Positions 57,790 through 64,000 of a stretch of 64,000 bases of DNA are shown here, one piece after another. This DNA comes from Flavisolibacter sp. (lineage in GTDB: Bacteria > Bacteroidota > Bacteroidia > Chitinophagales > Chitinophagaceae). Location: assembly GCA_028288675.1 (NCBI GenBank), contig JAQBNG010000051.1, positions 1-64,000 on the forward strand, given 5' to 3'. A program made the translations under genes and the position numbers. A model generated the notes under the pieces. The model was not told the DNA's origin and did not search any database. It saw only the letters and a list, made by a program, of their open reading frames with translations. Positions within the stretch are counted from its first letter, which is position 1; each line of letters opens with the position of its first letter.

Positions 57790-58098
57790 GGCCCCCTCCC
57801 CGAGCTTTGCTCTCAACGTACCATTGCCCCGGCAAAGGGAGCATAGCCAAGCTGCGAAGGCCAGCTTTTACAAGTGTCATTAATGTTGTGTGCATTTGCT
57901 TATGTTAGTTTTAGTATCTGTTGATGCGTTCATTTTACATATACCCACTACTTAAGTTATCTATCTGCAGGGGTGATACTCAAGTCATGCGGGGCTGAAA
58001 CGTACTTCACAACTAATGTCCCGCCTATCTTAAAAATAGCTTCCGTAATGAATGCTCCTGGTCTCACGTTTGACGTTTGACTTTTCACATCTCGCATC

Positions 58099-61000
58099 TT
58101 ACTGCACCGGCATAGTTAGCTTAACAGTTGTTCCCTCACCTTCCTTTGATGTAAGTCTTATTTTTCCATTTACAGCATCAGCCCTTTTCTTCATATTACC
58201 TAAGCCATTACCATCATCCGCTTTTGCCACGTCAAACCCAATCCCATTATCCTTTATTAAAAAAGAAAGATGCCTGCCTTCTATGGTTACAGCCACCCAT
58301 ACTTCGGTTGCTTTAGAATATTTAGCCGCATTGTTTAAGGCTTCTTTAAAAATTAAAAAGAAATCGCGGCGGGCTTCCATGTTCAGCTTCACATTGTGCA
58401 CTTCATCAGCCACCGCAAAATGAAGGGCTATGTCTTTTGCTTCTAAAACAGACGTAGCAAACTCCCTCATGCGGGCTGTTATCCGTTGCATACTGTCGTT
58501 GCTTGGCTTAATGCTCCAAACAATATCGTCCATAGCTTCCATCATTCGCTGGCTGTTGTCGCTTATCTTACTTATATAGCCTGCAGTCTTCACAGCATCA
58601 GTGTTCATCTTGCTTTTTGCCATAGCACTTAAAATATTGATCGTGCTTAACGTACTGCCCATATCGTCGTGAAGGTCGCGGGCTACACGATGGCGCAGCT
58701 TTTCTACAGCTAATAAACGGTTTACTCTTTCTTTATGTATAAAATAGATCACCAGCAGAATTAAAAAAACAAGTGTGCTGATGAACCATTTGGTGCGCCA
58801 GAAAATAGGGTAGATAATAATCTTTACCTCGGTAGTATGCCGCGACCGGACGCCTTCTACATTTTCGACATATACTTTAAATGTATATTGTCCAGCCGGC
58901 AACAGAGAATAGTTTTGGAAGTAAATACCATCCGATGCCTGCCAGTCTTTATCTACTCCTTCCAGCTTAAAATAATAAGTAAGCCGGCCCCGCTGCTGGT
59001 AGCTGAGTGATTCAAAATAGATACTGAAAGAATTTTGTTCAGGAGACAGCTTTACATGTGGCAGTTGCATTAATGAATCGACAGGAACAAATTGATTGAA
59101 GATTTTAAAATCTGTAATAACCACATCAGGCGGGACCTGCGTTGCAGCGAATAAAGAAGGCTTGAACATCATAACGGCATTGCCGCCGCCAAACATAATG
59201 TAGTTGCTGCTTGAGTAGTAGTCGGTGTAAGCTGTTTTAGAGGCTAAAGTGATCCCGTCCTTGCGGCTATAAGTAGTGATCCTGTTTTTGTAAGGATTAT
59301 ATCTTGATAAGCCGTTAGCGGTAATGATCCATAAAAAGCCATCGGCATCCATCCGCAAGCGCTCTACACTATTAGAGGGTAAGCCATCCTCGTAACGCAG
59401 CAACCGCACAGTACCTTTTTCCTTATTGATGAAGTTTAAAGCGCCGGCGCCATATACGATTGTTCCATCATTAAGCTGCTCTATATCTTTTCCGGAATTG
59501 CTGTATAAGCCTGCGGCAGAACCGTCGGCCATATAATGCTTTATTATACTTCCGTTTTTTGGGTTGATGCAATACAAGCCTCTGCCTTCGGTGGCAAGCC
59601 ATAAGAGACCTTGCTTATCAATAAAAATTTTATAGATTATTGTGCCGATGTCCTGCACAACGGTAAATGATTTTCCATCCCACTTTAACAAGCGGCCGCC
59701 TTGTGTGCCTAACCAGGTATAGCCGTTTTTATCCTGCGTAATAAAACGTATCGTTGCGTTATTGGCCTCTGGCGGCCACAGGTACCTGGTTGTGCCTTTT
59801 TGAGGATTATAAATTACTATTACTCCGCCCTGGCAACCCATCCAAACATCGCCGGTGGCAGGCTGACGATACAGGGCCCATAAGAGTTTTATGGCAGCTT
59901 TATACGGCGCTGGCCAGGCCGCGGGAGGTAGTGATTTGTATGCCGGTATAATTTTTTGATTTAGGGCCGAATCAAAGGCAATAATGCCATGCCCCCAGGT
60001 GGCAAACCAAAATTCCCCACCGGGCACTTCTAAAATATCCTGGATATTTTTTTCACCGGTGCTTTCATCAAACAAAAAATTTATAACCGAGTAGGTACCA
60101 CTTCCGTACGATGTAAAATACAAGCCCTTATCTGTAGCCACCCAAATGTTACCATCCCTGTCTTCAATTACCTGGTTGATTTTATCGTACTCTATGCTGT
60201 TGTTATTATTGCCAGAAGTGCCCCTGCTATAATGAAAACGCCTGCTGTTTTTATCCCAGTTATAAAGGGCGCCTACGCCGTAAATCCATAAGCCGGCACG
60301 GGCAGTTTCAAAAAAATTATTGTATTCGGTATAGCCATTCAGCCCTGTCAGCAAGCCGGCCGTATCTCTTATATAATTAGCGCCTGAACTATCCAGACAA
60401 TATTTCATTTGACCAGACAATCCTTTATTTGGCCAGCTAAAAACCCAAAAGCGACGGGCCCTGTCAATAAAAAATTGCGTAGGATTATCTTGTATCCTTT
60501 CATTTTTCAGGATAGGAAGTTTCTGGGGATTATACCCCCGGTACCACATCCGGCGGCTCTTTCTGTCATATATACAAAGTCCTTTTTCACAAGCGAACCA
60601 AACCTGTTGCTTCACCGGATCGTCGTGCACACCATTTAAAGCTGGTATATATCCTTCGGGAAAAGAAAAGTAGTTGTCCTCTATAAAAGCATTTTGCTGC
60701 TTATTATAATGAAGAACGCCGTACCGGAAGATGTTTAGGAAAAGTTCTCCTTTTGCATCTTTCCACATCCAAAAATCAGCCCTTGCTGTTAACGGCTCCG
60801 CTGTTTTTATCACAACCTTTTTATAGGAAAAATCCGCCGGATCGAATATCCCTATTTCCCGGTGTGCAGCAAAGTTGAGAACAAGTTTGCCTGTATCAAA
60901 AGGGATGATCTGGGTTAGCGTACTGTACCGAAACTCATCTGCACCCGTGCCAACGCCAAACTGGATGAATTTGGTGCCATCGAACCGCTGCAATCCATTA

Positions 61001-61167
61001 GCTGTACCTACCCAGATGTATCCTTTTTCATCCTGGTATAAACTATATACTACGTTGGAAGAAAGGCCGGAATTATCTTCTGTACTAAAGCGGGTAAATG
61101 TAAAGCCTTGCTGCGCCTGCAATGCCGCTGTACACATAAGCAGTAATATAGAGAGAAGGATCTTCAT
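58099..61167 (-). CDS. Reg_prop/Y_Y_Y sensor histidine kinase
   Basis: The ATG at 61167 gives 1022 aa; a TTG two codons earlier would lie at the transcription start. After a signal peptide (ending ALQAQ) come two-component propeller repeats (about 20-640), such as DEKGYIWVGTANGLQRFDG and DKNGYTWLGTQGGRLLKWDG, then a Y_Y_Y domain (about 680-765) and a transmembrane helix (about 775-795). The HisKA_3 domain carries phospho-acceptor His833 in RDLHDDMGS, and the HATPase domain has DNGIGFD and GNGLGN. In Bacteroidota such periplasmic propellers often sense surface or glycan signals. It has the usual domains of this class but no fused AraC output, so it needs a separate regulator, probably 55649-56281. 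Confidence 0.93.
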   Translation of the reverse strand: MKILLSILLLMCTAALQAQQGFTFTRFSTEDNSGLSSNVVYSLYQDEKGYIWVGTANGLQRFDGTKFIQFGVGTGADEFRYSTLTQIIPFDTGKLVLNFAAHREIGIFDPADFSYKKVVIKTAEPLTARADFWMWKDAKGELFLNIFRYGVLHYNKQQNAFIEDNYFSFPEGYIPALNGVHDDPVKQQVWFACEKGLCIYDRKSRRMWYRGYNPQKLPILKNERIQDNPTQFFIDRARRFWVFSWPNKGLSGQMKYCLDSSGANYIRDTAGLLTGLNGYTEYNNFFETARAGLWIYGVGALYNWDKNSRRFHYSRGTSGNNNNSIEYDKINQVIEDRDGNIWVATDKGLYFTSYGSGTYSVINFLFDESTGEKNIQDILEVPGGEFWFATWGHGIIAFDSALNQKIIPAYKSLPPAAWPAPYKAAIKLLWALYRQPATGDVWMGCQGGVIVIYNPQKGTTRYLWPPEANNATIRFITQDKNGYTWLGTQGGRLLKWDGKSFTVVQDIGTIIYKIFIDKQGLLWLATEGRGLYCINPKNGSIIKHYMADGSAAGLYSNSGKDIEQLNDGTIVYGAGALNFINKEKGTVRLLRYEDGLPSNSVERLRMDADGFLWIITANGLSRYNPYKNRITTYSRKDGITLASKTAYTDYYSSSNYIMFGGGNAVMMFKPSLFAATQVPPDVVITDFKIFNQFVPVDSLMQLPHVKLSPEQNSFSIYFESLSYQQRGRLTYYFKLEGVDKDWQASDGIYFQNYSLLPAGQYTFKVYVENVEGVRSRHTTEVKIIIYPIFWRTKWFISTLVFLILLVIYFIHKERVNRLLAVEKLRHRVARDLHDDMGSTLSTINILSAMAKSKMNTDAVKTAGYISKISDNSQRMMEAMDDIVWSIKPSNDSMQRITARMREFATSVLEAKDIALHFAVADEVHNVKLNMEARRDFFLIFKEALNNAAKYSKATEVWVAVTIEGRHLSFLIKDNGIGFDVAKADDGNGLGNMKKRADAVNGKIRLTSKEGEGTTVKLTMPVQ

Positions 61168-61177
61168 GCGCAAAGGA

Positions 61178-61237
61178 CAAATCTAATAATTGCTGCCACT
61201 TAATAATGTGCTAAAGCAAAAATCACATGGATATGTG
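61178..61237 (-). promoter_or_regulatory. Operator site 3 plus promoter of the kinase gene
   Basis: CACATGGATATGTG (61224-61237) is a perfect site. A degenerate copy CACTTAATAATGTG lies at 61197-61210. On the minus strand TAGATTTG (61185-61178) is an exact TAnnTTTG, 38 nt beyond the perfect site and 11 nt beyond the degenerate one. The ATG lies only about 10 nt after the box, so the mRNA would have almost no leader. Confidence 0.6.
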
Positions 61238-61412
61238 GTGACATAAGAAAATTACAGGTATGCTTTCCGCGGTTATGCGATTGCAAAAAACTTCTTTTGA
61301 AGACTATAGTTGCAGCCTTAAAATTGTATGAGGTTGCGTTTATAAAACTAGTTCATTGTGATGCATTCATTTGTTATAACCGCCATGTTAACTGTTATAG
61401 TAATTGTTGCTT

Positions 61413-61540
61413 GGGCGTGTCCCTCGCAAAGCTTCGGGCCGGGCTATCCGCTACTATCTTTTTTTGCCAACGCATAAGGCTTCGACAGGCTCAGCACCAC
61501 AACGCTGCAAAAAAGGATAGCCGCTTCTATCCCTTACGCA
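61413..61540. repeat. Structured GGGCTATCCGC element
   Basis: The 128-nt stretch contains GGGCTATCCGCTACTATC and, farther on, GGATAGCCGCTTCTATCCC. The two 27-nt arms pair imperfectly (the best part is CTATCTTTTTTTGC with GCAAAAAAGGATAG) around a tip containing CTTCGACAGGCTCAG. I recall similar sequences scattered through intergenic regions of many Bacteroidota, but could not check this. A 92-codon frame crosses it and is probably not a gene. Confidence 0.6.
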
Positions 61541-61653
61541 GGAAACCCCACACTACCCTCTCCAAATTAGATTAAAAGGAAGCACTTGCGCAAGCTATTG
61601 CCTTCATTTTAGTCTTTTAATCTGTAAACATGAGCCATACTATTTTTTACTAT

Positions 61654-61667
61654 CACATAGTTATGTG
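61654..61667. promoter_or_regulatory. Operator site 4
   Basis: CACATAGTTATGTG is a perfect site and the best in flanks: TATCACAT and ATGTGATA form 8-bp arms. It lies 182 nt upstream of the 62-aa frame at 61850. No TAnnTTTG box is at the spacing seen for sites 1 and 5. A short hairpin (AAAAGCC/GGCTTTT, 61722-61746) follows. Confidence 0.55.
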
Positions 61668-61849
61668 ATACAGCAAAACTTCAGCAAAACCATTTAAACG
61701 GAAGAATTGCCGCTCATAGCCAAAAGCCCTGACCAGAGCGGCTTTTCAACGTACTACACCCATTATATTTCACCCCTTTATGCGATTGTACACCGTGCTT
61801 TTTCAAGCCATATTTGCATTACAATTTTAAACATATAAAAAACAAAATC

Positions 61850-62038
61850 ATGAAAGGTAAATACATCAACACAGTGATTATGATGGCAGCGCTATCAGGC
61901 AGAAAAACAAGAAGAGCAAGTGGCGTAATAGAAACACTTGCTACAGTTAATGATCATAAAATCATCTGGAGCAAGAGCTGTCAGTCTGCAGAAAAAAGGC
62001 CTGCTGTTTACAGAAGCGCAACAGCATTAATTCACTAA
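61850..62038 (+). CDS. Possible small protein, unknown function
   Basis: A 62-codon frame starts at the ATG at 61850 in a typical AT-rich leader (a CATATTTG box, one mismatch from TAnnTTTG, lies at 61809-61816). The product is basic and polar, with the short hydrophobic run NTVIMMAAL near the start. There is no recognised motif. It lies between operator site 4 and the beta-barrel gene at 62158, so it may be a regulon member, or it may be an upstream leader frame without a protein function. Coding status is uncertain. Confidence 0.35.
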   Translation: MKGKYINTVIMMAALSGRKTRRASGVIETLATVNDHKIIWSKSCQSAEKRPAVYRSATALIH

Positions 62039-62157
62039 CCAGGTAAACCAAAACTCTTTGTAACAGCAGTTGTATATTTTTTATAACTGCTTTGCAAATA
62101 ATTAAAACTGATTGCTTATTAACCGTACAAATCATACCAACGCACTAAACAGCTTTT

Positions 62158-62847
62158 ATGAGACGCACGTCATTTTTAGCATTATTATTAGGTGTAACTA
62201 CGCTTACCCTGAAGGCACAAACAGGCCAGCGGGAAATGCAAAGTCCGGACCTGCGAAAAGCATTCAAGGACATAAATGAAATGAAGCCGAAATTAGGGAT
62301 CAAGGCCGGCTATAACGTAGCAAAAATTACTGGCAGCACTCCCAATTATTCGCCGGATACGAAGAACGGTTTTATGGTGGCGGCATTTTATTCGCCCACA
62401 ACAAAATCGGGTTTTGGCTACAGAAGCGAAATAGTATTTTCCCGGCAGGGCTTTGGATTCGATGAAGGTGAAACAACTAATTCCATTACCAGCGACTACA
62501 TTTACCTGCCCCAGTTTACTACGCTCAACATTACCAAATTTGTGCAATTGCAGGTAGGCGGACAAATCGGTTATTTATTAAAATCATCAAAAGAAAATTA
62601 ATCTGAATCCAAGTCGCAGGACATTACTTCTTTTGCCAACCGCATAGATTATGGCGTAGCAGCCGGTGTGGAAGTTTATCCATTTAAAGGGGTGATTGTT
62701 GGCAGCCGCTACAACTTTAGTTTAAGCGATGCCTACAAGCAACAAAGCACCAGCACGATACCGATACCCAACCCATTGCCTTTTAACCCATCCGAAGTAA
62801 AAGGTAAAAACGCGGTGGTCAATTTCTTTGTCGGTTATCGTTTTTAA
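62158..62847 (+). pseudogene. PorT-like outer-membrane beta-barrel gene with in-frame ochre stop
   Basis: The frame from ATG 62158 encodes a signal peptide (ending TLKAQ) and the first part of an outer-membrane beta-barrel (KLGIKAGYNVAKITGS, then SGFGYRSEIVFSRQGFGF). It then reaches an in-frame TAA at 62599-62601 (codon 148). Without interruption the same frame continues with FANRIDYGVAAGVEVYPFKG and ends VNFFVGYRF at 62845, the classic C-terminal strand ending in Phe. So the gene is a normal 230-codon PorT-family protein with one nonsense codon in an external loop. CAA to TAA is a single transition. It could be a pseudogene, an error or a suppressed stop. Confidence 0.8.
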
Positions 62848-62896
62848 AACAGCTACAACAACTCCACTATAAATTACCAACCAAACTAAATTGCAC

Positions 62897-62917
62897 AAAG
62901 CGGCTCATAGCCGCTTT
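62897..62917 (+). terminator. Rho-independent terminator of the beta-barrel gene
   Basis: Perfect 9-bp arms AAAGCGGCT and AGCCGCTTT flank a 3-nt loop, then TCTTGTT. It lies 49 nt past the stop. The rest of the 62848-63228 gap is AT-rich and shows no gene. Confidence 0.85.
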
Positions 62918-63228
62918 TCTTGTTCTACATATTATGATCTCTGCCCCTGGCAATTATTATAATACTTAAATGCTTGTTTCCCTTGCCTTTTGTTTACTGT
63001 ATACACTAAGCTCTTGCATAAAAACAGTTTAAAACAACAGCACAATTGATAGCCCCAAAGGCATCAGATTTTTTGATTACTGTACTTCTCTCATTAAATT
63101 TTCCTGCTCAGTTTTGAATGGCTTATTGTTTGCAAGTGTAGGTATTGGCTATTTGTTTTTATACACTTTACAAAGCATTTAAAACCATATTTATTTACCC
63201 CTAATTACTCACCCTAAAATCACAATCT

Positions 63229-64000
63229 ATGCTCGCAATGAATTTTCGGGGGCCATTTAGAGTCCGGGCAGACCGGAACAGGCCGATGCCTGAAATCAAA
63301 CATCCGCAGGATGCAATTGTACGTGTTACCCGTTCCTGTATTTGTGGCTCCGACTTACACCTGTATCATGGCCTTGTACCTGATACCCGTGTTGGAATGA
63401 CCTTCGGCCATGAGTTCACCGGCGTAGTAGTAGAAACAGGATCAGCAGTAACTAATTTAAAAACAGGCGATCACGTGATGGTTCCTTTCAATATCGCCTG
63501 CGGAATGTGCCCGTTTTGTAAGCAGCAACTTTATGGCAATTGTCACGAATCGAATCCCGAGGCAACGGCCGTAGGCGGCATATTTGGTTACTCACATACA
63601 GCCGGCGGCTATGATGGCGGACAAGCCGAGTATGTTCGGGTGCCGTATGCTAACGTGGGTCCTACAATTATACCCCAGGGCATGGACCTGGATGATGCAG
63701 TTCTTTTAACCGATGTTGTGCCAACAGGCTACCAGGCCGCTGAGATGGGTGGTATTCAACAAGGCGATACCGTTGTGGTATTTGGTGCGGGGCCGGTAGG
63801 AATTATGGCAGCAAAATGTGCCTGGTTATTTGGCGCAGGCCGTGTTATTGTTATTGATCATATAGATTACAGGCTTGAGTTTGTAAGGCAATATGCCCAA
63901 TGCGAAGCCTACAATTTTAAAGAGATGGATGATCCCGTGGTTTTTTTAAAGAAAACAACAGGATGGCTTGGCGCTGATGTTTGTATTGACGCTGTTGGTT
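63229..64000 (+). CDS. Zinc-dependent alcohol dehydrogenase (partial, runs off window)
   Basis: An open frame from ATG 63229 continues to the window end (257 codons). It encodes the N-terminal GroES-like domain with catalytic-zinc ligands in CICGSDLHLYHG and FGHEFTG. The structural zinc loop is CGMCPFCKQQLYGNC. A Rossmann fold begins VVVFGAGPVGIMAAKCAWLFGA, followed by Asp in VIDHIDYR, which indicates preference for NAD. This is a medium-chain dehydrogenase/reductase of the glutathione-independent formaldehyde dehydrogenase-like group. The C-terminal third is outside the window. It follows a terminator and a gap of 381 bp, so it is an independent transcript. Confidence 0.88.
   Translation, partial: MLAMNFRGPFRVRADRNRPMPEIKHPQDAIVRVTRSCICGSDLHLYHGLVPDTRVGMTFGHEFTGVVVETGSAVTNLKTGDHVMVPFNIACGMCPFCKQQLYGNCHESNPEATAVGGIFGYSHTAGGYDGGQAEYVRVPYANVGPTIIPQGMDLDDAVLLTDVVPTGYQAAEMGGIQQGDTVVVFGAGPVGIMAAKCAWLFGAGRVIVIDHIDYRLEFVRQYAQCEAYNFKEMDDPVVFLKKTTGWLGADVCIDAVG

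Noticed and set aside
61297..61575. 92-codon plus-strand frame at 61.3 kb
   Set aside because: It crosses the structured repeat 61413-61540 and has an implausible composition; more likely non-coding.

Overview
The window is chromosomal DNA from a Bacteroidota bacterium, most likely of the Chitinophagaceae/Chitinophagales. The evidence is: type IX secretion (T9SS) genes of the PorW, PorU and PorV types; promoters with the Bacteroidota -7 element TAnnTTTG; a generally weak use of Shine-Dalgarno sequences with one very strong site in front of rpsU; and RpoB, RpoC, bactofilin and Reg_prop/Y_Y_Y kinase sequences of Bacteroidota type. Genus was not determined.

Layout. 1-2.3 kb is a decayed accessory patch: a secreted protein broken by a frameshift, a NarL-type response regulator broken by an amber stop, and two copies of a degenerate repeat of about 105 bp. 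2.3-4.5 kb (minus) holds an SprT-like protease, a small membrane protein, AtpZ, a bactofilin and a short envelope protein. 4.8-11.5 kb (plus) holds a PorW/SprE-like T9SS protein, a class A penicillin-binding protein and sucD. 12-15.1 kb (minus) holds a heptose-7-phosphate kinase, an amino-acid permease and an OmpH/Skp-like chaperone.

15.3-37.5 kb is the conserved transcription/translation supercluster on the minus strand. In transcription order it reads rpsU, xerC, hpf, tRNA-Thr(TGT), tRNA-Tyr, tRNA-Gly, tRNA-Thr(GGT), tuf, tRNA-Trp, secE, nusG, then rplK, rplA, rplJ, rplL, then rpoB, rpoC. It is interrupted twice: by three unrelated genes (a GT39-like transferase, a DUF5916 outer-membrane protein and an FkbM methyltransferase) between nusG and rplK, and by an opposite-strand helix-hairpin-helix gene between rplL and rpoB. 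The spacers carry unusual imperfect palindromes built from short repeated words.

37.6-43.3 kb holds riboflavin synthase, an acyltransferase, a polytopic membrane protein, hscA and a frameshifted acyltransferase. 43.4-49.6 kb is a PorU2-PorV2 pair of the T9SS family. 50-54 kb holds tyrS, a second permease and a Tat-type aminotransferase.

54.4-62.8 kb is a two-component signalling island. It holds a NarL-type response regulator, a Reg_prop/Y_Y_Y histidine kinase, an acyltransferase, a 61-aa membrane peptide and two outer-membrane beta-barrel genes. Five copies of an inverted repeat, CACAT-N4-ATGTG, lie in front of these genes. At two genes the site sits exactly 24 nt upstream of a TAnnTTTG box. 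I read this as an autoregulated regulon, and it is the best candidate here for an undescribed system. The window ends inside a zinc-dependent alcohol dehydrogenase.

Five reading frames are disrupted (about 1.03, 1.62, 42.96, 55.39 and 62.60 kb). Several breaks fall in homopolymers, so either real pseudogenes or sequencing errors are possible.
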